A DNA stretch of 64,000 nt from Ignavibacteriales bacterium (GTDB taxonomy: Bacteria; Bacteroidota; Ignavibacteria; Ignavibacteriales; SURF-24). The notes below the pieces were generated by a model. That model saw only the letters and a list, made by a program, of their open reading frames with translations, did no database searches and was not told where the DNA came from. The stretch spans positions 1 through 64,000 of the forward strand of contig JAPLFH010000009.1 of NCBI GenBank assembly GCA_026390815.1. The letters run 5' to 3'. Shown one piece after another: positions 1 to 6,986 of this stretch (position 1 is its first letter; the number at the start of each line of letters is the position of its first letter). A program made the position numbers and the translations under genes.

Positions 1-43
1 TAGTTCCGCTTTTATTTTTCTTTTTTCTTACGAACATAGCCAT
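1..43 (-). CDS. Start of an IS transposase (IS1634/IS4-like), cut by the window edge
   Basis: Only the first 14 codons lie in the window. Read on the minus strand they give MAMFVRKKKNKSGT. The M-x-V-R-K-K-x-N-K-S-G pattern is the usual beginning of IS1634/IS4-group transposases, which continue with a short beta-strand segment outside the window. A second in-frame ATG two codons in (plus positions 35-37) is an equally good start. The call rests on a short N-terminus only. If correct, an insertion sequence borders the biosynthetic locus. Confidence 0.4.
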   Translation of the reverse strand, partial: MAMFVRKKKNKSGT

Positions 44-334
44 TTTTAATTTTGGGACACCCAAGATAGGTAATATTCTTTTGTTTCTGTATCAAATACT
101 AAACTTTTTCGCTTGTTTAAAAAAAGTGCGGAAAACAGGAGTTCGATTATTAGTACAGAGATTCTTCATTCGCTTTGCTTCATTCAGAATGACAAGTTGT
201 GCAATAGATTCTTTCCGCAGGAAGGTTTGGGCAGCAGTGATTTACTTATGAATTAAAGTTTATTGAATATTTAATTCAATAAATATATCTTATATCTACA
301 CAATTTAATTTTCATACTTTTTATAGTTAGCAAG
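44..334. other. Intergenic region left of the thioesterase gene
   Basis: No convincing gene is seen here. The left part is probably the non-coding end of the insertion element whose transposase starts at position 43. A repeat fragment lies at 158-193. The last ~90 bases before the thioesterase start are very A+T rich and must carry its leader, but no clear promoter or ribosome binding site could be picked out. Confidence 0.5.
158..193. repeat. Half copy of a dispersed palindromic repeat (RFAQND type)
   Basis: It starts with GAGATTCTTC and ends with TTCAGAATGAC, like the right half of the complete palindromic element at 12359-12435 inside the NRPS/PKS gene. Only one arm is visible here, so this is a fragment or a degenerate member of the same family. 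Confidence 0.55.
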
Positions 335-1048
335 ATGGACTTAAAAAAAACCAGGCTTTTTTGTATTCCCTTCTCTGGCGGAAATGCATACTCTTATTCA
401 GAATTTAAAAAATATATTCCTGATAATATTGAACTGTGTAATCTTGAACTACCAGGGAGGGGAAAGAGAATTTCGGAACCATTGCTGCATAGTGTCGAGT
501 CCATGACTGAAGATCTCTTTTTGCAGATTGAAACAAAAATAAACGAAAACTACGTTATTTTTGGCCACAGCCTTGGATCTTTGCTTGGCATTACCTTATG
601 CAGATATATTTCCGTGAAAGGAATGAACCTTCCTTTAATACTTTTTCTTTCGGGGCAGACAGCTCCAGCTTCAATCAAACCGGACAATAAACACACTCTA
701 CCTGATGATCAGTTTATAAACATGCTTAGAGAAATGGCAGGCACTCCCGAAGAATTGCTGACAGACAAAAGTTTTCTTCAATTTTTCCTTCCGGTTGTAA
801 GAGCAGATTTTCAGGCTCTCTCAGATTACAATTATACTTCAAAAAATACTCCATTGGATGTACCTATTACTATCATGCTTGGCAAGGATGAAAAAATAAG
901 CGACGAGGATGCAGCCATTTGGCAGTTGGAGACGGACAATACAATTTCTGTTCATCGTTTTGAAGGTGGACATTTTTTTATATTTGATCATATAGAAAAA
1001 ATCTCCAATTTGATTGCTGAAAAAATTAAAAGTCAACTTAAAACATGA
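335..1048 (+). CDS. Type II thioesterase of the NRPS/PKS locus
   Basis: This is an alpha/beta-hydrolase of the external (type II) thioesterase family, 237 aa, the normal length. Such enzymes hydrolyse wrong or stalled acyl groups from carrier domains of NRPS and PKS lines. The N-terminus has the family's F-C-I-P-F-S-G-G-N strand and loop. The nucleophile elbow is GHSLG with Ser79. The likely acid is Asp185 (MLGKDE) and the likely base His213 (EGGHFF). The gene is followed with a 4-bp ATGA overlap by a phosphopantetheinyl transferase, so the two are probably co-translated. They lie on the strand opposite to the synthase operon and converge on it. No strong Shine-Dalgarno sequence is seen. Confidence 0.9.
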   Translation: MDLKKTRLFCIPFSGGNAYSYSEFKKYIPDNIELCNLELPGRGKRISEPLLHSVESMTEDLFLQIETKINENYVIFGHSLGSLLGITLCRYISVKGMNLPLILFLSGQTAPASIKPDNKHTLPDDQFINMLREMAGTPEELLTDKSFLQFFLPVVRADFQALSDYNYTSKNTPLDVPITIMLGKDEKISDEDAAIWQLETDNTISVHRFEGGHFFIFDHIEKISNLIAEKIKSQLKT

Positions 1049-1686
1049 TCCAAATTTATTATGCATATACCGATATTTTACTTAACAACAATCTTGAAAA
1101 ATTTATAGGGCAATTATCTCTTCAGTCCAAATCGAAGCTATCTTTCCTTAAAAGAGTTGAGGATCAGCAACTGTTGCTTACATCATTAGTTTTATTATTA
1201 AAAGCTCTTAAAGAAAACGATTGTGAAAATTTCAAACTAAGCGATATGCAATATAATATCACAGGCAAACCTTTTTTTCCAGGTTCTCCATTCGATTTTA
1301 ACATCTCTCACACAGATAATTGCGCTGCGATAGTTTTCTCCAAAGATTGCCGTGTTGGAATAGATGTAGAAAGGATTAAGGAGATAGATTTTTCTGATTT
1401 TACAGATTATTTTACAACCGACCAATGGAATGATATTTATTCTGCCGAAGATAAGTTTAAAAGGTTTTACTTCTACTGGACACTTATAGAAAGTGTTGTA
1501 AAAGCAGACGGACGGGGGCTTTCTCTTATTTCTACCAAAAGAATAAAATTAGTTAATGGAGATTTATTTATTGATAACGCCCAATGGTTTTATAATCATT
1601 ATAACATTGATAAATTTATTTCGTGTTGTATAACAACAGATAAAAAAATCAAATCGTACGAAATAAAAAAAATAACCTCTATTTAG
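1045..1686 (+). CDS. Sfp-type 4'-phosphopantetheinyl transferase
   Basis: It transfers phosphopantetheine from CoA to the conserved Ser of carrier domains, so it would activate the ten-carrier-domain-scale assembly line next door (eight T domains are visible). At 213 aa it has the usual Sfp-group size. Visible motifs are FNISHT (residues 85-90), the Mg-binding GIDVER (105-110, Asp107 and Glu109), and WTLIESVVKADGRGL (from Trp145), matching the family pattern W-T-x-K-E-A-x-x-K-x-x-G-x-G-L, with Ile-Glu-Ser in place of Lys-Glu-Ala. The start ATG overlaps the thioesterase stop. The 3' end overlaps a small minus-strand gene by 8 bp. Confidence 0.9.
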   Translation: MIQIYYAYTDILLNNNLEKFIGQLSLQSKSKLSFLKRVEDQQLLLTSLVLLLKALKENDCENFKLSDMQYNITGKPFFPGSPFDFNISHTDNCAAIVFSKDCRVGIDVERIKEIDFSDFTDYFTTDQWNDIYSAEDKFKRFYFYWTLIESVVKADGRGLSLISTKRIKLVNGDLFIDNAQWFYNHYNIDKFISCCITTDKKIKSYEIKKITSI

Positions 1687-1861
1687 CCAATGGAAGTTGG
1701 GTTCTTTTCCCCATATTCGTAGCGATCAATATATATATCAAAGGCACTATCGGTGTAAGAAACAAAGAGAAAATAAAGTTACCCCAAAAACCAAGAATTG
1801 TTTTTCTACCCAACAAGCCTACAACAAAACTTAAGAATATATTTAATGCCATTAGAATCAT
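1679..1861 (-). CDS. Small two-helix membrane protein, function unknown
   Basis: The 60-aa product is almost entirely hydrophobic. It has two predicted membrane helices around residues 4-16 and 28-48, joined by a short polar turn (GRKTILGFWG), and a basic C-terminal tail. The G-R-K-x-x-x-G-F pattern followed by an S-L-x-L-T-P helix recalls small uncharacterised membrane proteins common in Bacteroidota, which supports a real gene. A second ATG at 1852 is possible. It lies downstream of the hairpin that follows the DUF697 gene, at the end of the minus-strand run, and overlaps the phosphopantetheinyl transferase end by 8 bp. No function can be given. Confidence 0.5.
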   Translation of the reverse strand: MILMALNIFLSFVVGLLGRKTILGFWGNFIFSLFLTPIVPLIYILIATNMGKRTQLPLAK

Positions 1862-1902
1862 TTTAATTTTCCAATTAAGTTTAAATAATTACATATATAA
1901 TG

Positions 1903-1927
1903 ATAGCGGGGCGTACAACCCCGCTAT
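1903..1927 (-). terminator. Hairpin after the last DUF697 gene
   Basis: ATAGCGGGG (1903-1911) and CCCCGCTAT (1919-1927) form a perfect 9-bp, GC-rich stem with a 7-nt loop, about 15 nt past the stop codon of the minus-strand DUF697 gene. The transcript side that follows is A/U-rich but lacks a clean U-run, so termination may be imperfect. It probably marks the end of the long synthase operon. Confidence 0.5.
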
Positions 1928-1941
1928 TAAAAACGCTGCAA

Positions 1942-2457
1942 CTACGCTTTTGCTGTTTTCAGATTCTGAGCCATTTCCTGTCCTTGTTTGAATAAATTCA
2001 TGAAATATTCCTTTACTTTCTTAGGATCAAAATCAAGGAATGTACCACCGGATGCAAAATGCTGGATGAATACCTTACCAATAGCCCAAGTAGTTGCTCC
2101 GGAATATATAGGCATTGAAACGGCACCTACAATTCCGATAATTGGAATTGATTTGATCATACTGGTAAGATAACTTTTTGATAAAGCATCTGCAGATATT
2201 CCACCAAGTAAAGCACTGATTATCGATTTCCCAGCGTTTTTAGAAAATTTAACATTGTATACTTTTGAGAGCTCATTTAACATTTTAAGTTGAACTCCGG
2301 AAACCGTTGCAATATCCACTAATGGAACAGGAATGAGACCGGCACCCATCGACCACCACATATACTTTTTAACCAGTGCATGGGATGAATCAAGTTTAAC
2401 CTGGTCTGTATTTTCAGCGACTACTTCAGTTGTAGCAGTATTTTCTTCTTTAGCCAT
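1942..2457 (-). CDS. DUF697-family membrane-associated protein (distal copy)
   Basis: The 171-aa protein carries one DUF697 domain. A polar, acidic N-terminal tail (about residues 1-25) is followed by YMWWSMGAGLIPVPLVD, the GVQLKML helix, and a glycine-rich hydrophobic hairpin, then a soluble C-terminal helix. DUF697 is known as the C-terminal membrane domain of YcjF and of some GTPases; its function is not established. A close paralogue sits at the other end of the same gene run (36662-37147), sharing the WWSMGAGLIPVP and FIQHF-x-x-GGTFLDF blocks. The start is fixed by a near-perfect AAAGGAGGT ribosome binding site, the strongest in the locus, suggesting high translation. It is followed by a stem-loop at 1903-1927. 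Confidence 0.8.
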   Translation of the reverse strand: MAKEENTATTEVVAENTDQVKLDSSHALVKKYMWWSMGAGLIPVPLVDIATVSGVQLKMLNELSKVYNVKFSKNAGKSIISALLGGISADALSKSYLTSMIKSIPIIGIVGAVSMPIYSGATTWAIGKVFIQHFASGGTFLDFDPKKVKEYFMNLFKQGQEMAQNLKTAKA

Positions 2458-2526
2458 CGTAACCTCCTTTAATGTTGATAAATATTCCGCATATTTTTCG
2501 GAAAAAACTTTTTAAAACTCACATCT

Positions 2527-3438
2527 TTACGCTTCGGGTACCACAAGCAAAACTCCCCAGTTATTTGCTGGGATAGGCATATAATAAATCCACCAGTTTC
2601 TTTGTGTACCAAATTTGCCCACATTCATAAAACCTGATTTTCCTTTCTGTAATTCTCTACCTATTTCTCTTAAGATAGGTGCGTTATTTTCTTCTGCTAA
2701 GCTGAATAAGGATTCGTTAAAAGGCCACTGCGGATTGGGAGCGCTTATGACAGTGCCGTTTTCTGATACCAGAATGGAATAACTCTCATCAAATAATTTT
2801 ATTGATGAAACCATTTTCGCGAGCCAATCTATTGAAATATCAACGGCTACTATACCAGTCATCGTTTCTTTTATTCCATCATAATAGTAAAATGGTACTG
2901 AATAAGTCGCTAATACAATGTTTCCCCCGCTTGAACCTTCATCAAAATAAGGTTCTATCCAAACTGATTTTTGTAATATCTTCGGTAGTAAATACCAGTC
3001 CATACTAAAATATTTGTAGGTTGTATCAGTTGGATCCGTAAATATTATTTTACCGTTTTTCTTATATAAATATGGGCAATAATAAGTTGTATCTTTATCA
3101 TAAGAATTTGGCTCAAAGGCAATACAGGTCCCAAATACTTCATCATTATTTACAACAATAGCCTCCAATAAAATACTCATATGTTCTTTTTGGGGTTTTG
3201 AAAATTCAAGAACATACGCCAAATTTAGCGGTATTTGTTCTATAGAAAGGATAACCTTCTGAATTTTGTTTACCTCTCCTTTTAATTTTGCTTTTGCAAG
3301 TTCATGTGTTTGCTTCTTCCAAGAGTATCTGTTATAAGTACGGATGAACTCAATTGCTGCAAAAGCAAGTGCAACAGTAATTATTATGATGATGAAATAA
3401 AGAATAGGTCGGGATATTTTTAAGGTTATTTTTGACAT
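2527..3438 (-). CDS. Membrane-anchored Cache-domain sensor without an output domain
   Basis: One membrane helix near the N-terminus (PILYFIIIIITVALAFAA) is followed by an extracytoplasmic domain of about 250 aa that reads as a dCache_1-type small-molecule sensor: a coiled helix, the strand GTCIAFEPNSYD, YYY-DGI, and GIVAVDISIDWL. The protein ends right after the last Cache strand (WGVLLVVPEA). The second membrane helix and the HAMP, kinase, cyclase or phosphatase part that normally follow are absent. The ATG at 3438, two bases after the upstream stop codon, was chosen; a GTG at 3465 would overlap the upstream gene by 26 bp. Tight coupling to the binding-protein gene suggests they form one sensing unit. 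Confidence 0.7.
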   Translation of the reverse strand: MSKITLKISRPILYFIIIIITVALAFAAIEFIRTYNRYSWKKQTHELAKAKLKGEVNKIQKVILSIEQIPLNLAYVLEFSKPQKEHMSILLEAIVVNNDEVFGTCIAFEPNSYDKDTTYYCPYLYKKNGKIIFTDPTDTTYKYFSMDWYLLPKILQKSVWIEPYFDEGSSGGNIVLATYSVPFYYYDGIKETMTGIVAVDISIDWLAKMVSSIKLFDESYSILVSENGTVISAPNPQWPFNESLFSLAEENNAPILREIGRELQKGKSGFMNVGKFGTQRNWWIYYMPIPANNWGVLLVVPEA

Positions 3439-3439
3439 A

Positions 3440-4429
3440 TCACATGTCGCCTTTATAAAAATCACGGTAAAGTGGTTTAATAGTTATAAATTTATTCTCA
3501 TATAGAAAATTAGTAAGGTAATCAAAATCTGACATTAAAAGATTTCCTTCCTTTACATTTTTACCTGATGAGCTAATAATATCTTTAATGGTATTTAACA
3601 TCCAAAGAGAATGTGATCTGTTATATGATACATTTGAATTTTCTTGATATTTATTAATCACTTCTATTGTTTCATCTTTATGTGCCAGGGCATAAGTAAA
3701 TCCTTCAATAGATGCCTTAAAAAATTTTCTGCATAGCTCCGGATCACTCTTAAATGTGTTTTCCATACAGTAAATTCCGTCTTCAGGAAAATTCATTTCG
3801 TAATCATGAAAATTAAATGTTGTAATTTCATCGGGATTTATTCCTGAATTGATCAGTCGTTTATACTCATTGTAATTCATCATCACAACTATATCAACCG
3901 CATCTTTAAGCAATACATTAATACCTTTGTCAAATAGAATTATCTGAGCATTTATATTATGTTTTTTTAAGAAACCGGTCGTTAATTCTCTGGCAGTTGA
4001 TCGCCAAAGCCCAATCTTTTTACCATTAAAATCCTTTAAAGTTTTTATGCCCGATTTTTTTTTGGCAACAAACATAATACTACTTTGCTGAAATATCTGA
4101 CCGATATTCACAAGTTTGGTTCCTTTTGCCCGTTCCATTACTCCGGTATACAGAAACATTATTCCGAAATCAACTTCACCACTTTTCAATGATGTAGCTA
4201 CATCGTGTTCAATTCCACCGTTCATTATTGTTACATCAAGTCCATATTTTTCATATATCCCTTTTTCTTTAGCCATATAATAACCTGCAAATTGCTGCTG
4301 TGGAAACCACGATGGAAGAAATGTTATCTTTTTCAACTCTTTATTCTGTGTATGACTTATAACTAATGGCATTAGAACTAAGAAGCTCAATATTAAAAAT
4401 GTCCTATTCATATTTTTAAGTTTTGGCAT
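3440..4429 (-). CDS. NMT1/THI5-type periplasmic substrate-binding protein
   Basis: The 329-aa protein starts with a signal peptide (basic start, hydrophobic core FLILSFLVLMPLVI). It then shows the NMT1/THI5 (SsuA/ThiY-like) binding fold: FLPSWFPQQQFAGYYMAKEKGIYEKYGLDV, split here only for recognition at W-F-P-Q-Q-Q-F-A-G-Y-Y, then GGIEHD, and GEVDFGIMF. Relatives bind thiamine precursors or sulfonates for ABC uptake. No permease or ATPase gene lies nearby, so transport looks unlikely and a sensory role with the neighbouring Cache protein is possible (inference). It is 12 bp from the SPFH gene and one base from the Cache gene start. An alternative start at Met7 (4411) would give a more standard signal peptide. 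Confidence 0.8.
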   Translation of the reverse strand: MPKLKNMNRTFLILSFLVLMPLVISHTQNKELKKITFLPSWFPQQQFAGYYMAKEKGIYEKYGLDVTIMNGGIEHDVATSLKSGEVDFGIMFLYTGVMERAKGTKLVNIGQIFQQSSIMFVAKKKSGIKTLKDFNGKKIGLWRSTARELTTGFLKKHNINAQIILFDKGINVLLKDAVDIVVMMNYNEYKRLINSGINPDEITTFNFHDYEMNFPEDGIYCMENTFKSDPELCRKFFKASIEGFTYALAHKDETIEVINKYQENSNVSYNRSHSLWMLNTIKDIISSSGKNVKEGNLLMSDFDYLTNFLYENKFITIKPLYRDFYKGDM

Positions 4430-4441
4430 TTTTATAACCGT

Positions 4442-5311
4442 TTATTTTTTTTCATCGGAGTTTAATAGTAATGGCAAATCGTTTTTACCGTTACCCATAA
4501 TAATGATCTTTGAATTATTGGACTTTGCAAATTCAGAAGTAACTTCTAATCCTTTCCATTTCAGAATGGAAATTTTTGATAATTCCTCAAACTGCTTTAT
4601 GCCTTCAGCCTCAATAATTTTCCTCTGTTTTTCTTTTTCTTCAATTTTAAGTTTGTAGACAAACTCATAAGACAACTGTTCTGCAACCATTTTTCTTTCG
4701 ATTGAACTGGAAACAAGATCCGGCAATATTATTTTCTTGATCAGGTAATCATCCATTACAATATTTTGCTCAAGTAATTGTTTGCTCAAGTAATATTTAA
4801 TAGTTGATTGAATAATTAAAGACGACATTTTATATAATTGTTCAGGAGCAAAGTTTCCAATTATTGCCATCGAGGCAGCTTCGACTTCGGGTTTTACGAA
4901 TGATTTTGCATATGTAACACCCAGGTTCCTATGTATTGTCGGGATCGAATCTTTCATAAGATAAAAACGGTAGGAGAACTCTACTTTAACAGTCAACCCT
5001 TCGGCTGTAAGGATTTGCATTGTATCAATTTGGTTTTGCAAGCGAGTTTCATAGATATACATCCTATCCCAGGGCCAGATAACATGAAGTCCTTCACCAT
5101 AGATCTCGCTAATTTCTGTACCACCGAACCTTGACCATCTTATTCCTTGTTGACCTGAATCGATGGAAATAAAAATATTGTTCCAGAACAAAGCTAAAAA
5201 GAATACGAACAAAAGTAACCAAATAGTAATCCCCATAGTATGCCTGTTCCAGTAACCAATTGCTTTCTTCTTTAGAAATTGGTAGATAAAAGCAATTTTT
5301 GCTGATATCAT
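4442..5311 (-). CDS. SPFH/band 7 (prohibitin-like) membrane protein
   Basis: A basic N-terminal segment and one membrane helix (GITIWLLLFVFFLALFW) are followed by an SPFH domain: SGQQGIRWSRFGGTE, the GLHVIWPWDRMYIYE strand typical of prohibitin and stomatin relatives, and a charged helical region (KIEEKEKQRKIIEAEGIKQFEEL) that would form the coiled-coil oligomerising stalk. Known members build ring-like membrane scaffolds. Here it is the first of three tightly spaced genes, with a periplasmic binding protein and a Cache sensor. The start is uncertain: ATG at 5311 is given, and a GTG at 5329 adds six residues; neither has a clear ribosome binding site. Confidence 0.8.
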   Translation of the reverse strand: MISAKIAFIYQFLKKKAIGYWNRHTMGITIWLLLFVFFLALFWNNIFISIDSGQQGIRWSRFGGTEISEIYGEGLHVIWPWDRMYIYETRLQNQIDTMQILTAEGLTVKVEFSYRFYLMKDSIPTIHRNLGVTYAKSFVKPEVEAASMAIIGNFAPEQLYKMSSLIIQSTIKYYLSKQLLEQNIVMDDYLIKKIILPDLVSSSIERKMVAEQLSYEFVYKLKIEEKEKQRKIIEAEGIKQFEELSKISILKWKGLEVTSEFAKSNNSKIIIMGNGKNDLPLLLNSDEKK

Positions 5312-5369
5312 TCTAATTTTTTGAATCACTTAAAACCACTAAGTTTGTTTATAAAATAAGTGAATTATG

Positions 5370-6986
5370 TTAAATAATTTTACCGTATTCCATTTTTATT
5401 ATTCGGTCTGCTAATTTAAAATAACGGTCATCATGGCTTACGGCAATAACTGTTTTACCCTCGGCTTTCAGTTTTTGCAATAACTCATAATAAAAATATT
5501 CTTTAAACTGCGGATCCTGATCAGCAGCCCATTCATCAAAAATATATATTGGTTTATCCTCCATAAATGTAACAATTAATGCAAGACGTTTTCTCTGACC
5601 CGTTGATAAATCAAGTTTTGTAAACCCATTATCTTTGAATTCAGTCTTGTTCTGTATCTGCATTAATTTCAAGAGATCATTAATCTTTTTCGGGTCAACT
5701 TTTTCCATGCCATATAGCTTGTCAAAAAGATGGAAGTCATTAAAAATAGCTGAATACAATTCCCTGTATTCCAAATAATTTGCGCTGTCGATTAATTTAT
5801 CATCAACATATATGGTCCCTGTCTTAGGCTTGTAAAGCATTGTAAGGGCTTTTAAGAATGTAGTTTTGCCACAGCCGTTACCGCCGATTATAAATAGCAC
5901 TTCGCCCCGTTGTATTGAAAGATCTATTGGTCCGATCGAAAATACATCACTTTCGTCTCCATTCTTATATTCAAAATAAAGGTCGTTCAAGACGATTTTA
6001 TTAAAATCAGTAAATCTGTTCTCGCCATTTATCGGCTGAATTTCATTTGGATTAACCTGCAGATCCAATTCGCTTTCCAGGTTATAAATATTTTTTATTG
6101 CAATTTCTATCTTACCAAAAACAGGAAGCATAGAAACAAGGGAAGTTAAAGGACCTATAGCAAATAACATAGCCGTAGTTGTGCTAACAATATTTTCAGC
6201 CATATCAGGTTTTAACTTTGGCAGTACAAAAACTATGGCACCGAGGATAATGTAAATGAAAGCCTGTGAGAAAACCATGTTTTCAGAAAATTTATAACCG
6301 GTACTTATCTTTAAGTTTTTTAGTTTCAGAGATATTTTTTCAAAATGGGAGTATAAATCATTACTCTTCTTTCTGTTCAGTTTAATTTCTTTTATTCCAT
6401 CAAGGATATCGGTAAGTGACACAAAAAATTTTATTTCAGCTTTATTTGTTTCTTCCAATTCAGCATAAACTTTTAGATTATTCTTGTGAAAAACAAGTAC
6501 ACCAGCAAGTATAAGAATAACAAGTAACGCAGCGGCAAAAATTGAAAGAATTGCTATGTATCCAAAAATAAAAATAAGCATTATTGCCGATTGCATTGCA
6601 GTAATTATGTATGGTGCCATTTGTGAAATTAGTGTACATTCCTGTGTCAACCGGTTATATATTTCAGCTTTGCCAATTTGTTCAATGTTTAGTAAATCGG
6701 TTCGGCGGATTTTGTCGGACAATCTTAACCTTATGTTATTAAGAATTTCCTCAATGATAATAATTCCGGAAGTTAAAATATACTTCTGCGAGGTGACGAA
6801 GATTCCCACTGTTGAAACAAACATTAAAACGTAACTGATGTTAATTGATTTACTAGAAACATTCTTTGCCGCCAAATTAATAATTGCTAAAACACCGGCG
6901 CTTGAAAGGCCGGACACAGCCGTTAAAAGAAACAATTTGAGTAACGGTTTATTAGATTCTTTTTTTAGGAATTCAAAAAATTTCAT
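5370..6986 (-). CDS. Cyclic-peptide export ABC transporter (SyrD/PvdE type)
   Basis: The 538-aa half transporter fuses six membrane helices (about residues 15-300) to an ATPase. Visible motifs are Walker A GGNGCGKTT, signature LSTGQRKRLAL, Walker B PIYIFDEWAADQDP, and the H-loop VIAVSHDD. The D-E-W-A-A-D-Q-D-P block is characteristic of the SyrD/PvdE group, which carries siderophore precursors and cyclic lipopeptides across the inner membrane. It is translationally coupled to the NRPS/PKS gene by a 4-bp ATGA overlap, so it almost certainly exports that product. Length and all catalytic motifs are complete. Confidence 0.92.
   Translation of the reverse strand: MKFFEFLKKESNKPLLKLFLLTAVSGLSSAGVLAIINLAAKNVSSKSINISYVLMFVSTVGIFVTSQKYILTSGIIIIEEILNNIRLRLSDKIRRTDLLNIEQIGKAEIYNRLTQECTLISQMAPYIITAMQSAIMLIFIFGYIAILSIFAAALLVILILAGVLVFHKNNLKVYAELEETNKAEIKFFVSLTDILDGIKEIKLNRKKSNDLYSHFEKISLKLKNLKISTGYKFSENMVFSQAFIYIILGAIVFVLPKLKPDMAENIVSTTTAMLFAIGPLTSLVSMLPVFGKIEIAIKNIYNLESELDLQVNPNEIQPINGENRFTDFNKIVLNDLYFEYKNGDESDVFSIGPIDLSIQRGEVLFIIGGNGCGKTTFLKALTMLYKPKTGTIYVDDKLIDSANYLEYRELYSAIFNDFHLFDKLYGMEKVDPKKINDLLKLMQIQNKTEFKDNGFTKLDLSTGQRKRLALIVTFMEDKPIYIFDEWAADQDPQFKEYFYYELLQKLKAEGKTVIAVSHDDRYFKLADRIIKMEYGKII

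Noticed and set aside
3438-3465. Longer start (GTG at 3465) for the Cache protein
   Set aside because: It would overlap the upstream gene by 26 bp and place polar residues before the basic start of the membrane anchor. The ATG at 3438 follows the upstream stop by one base and fits better.
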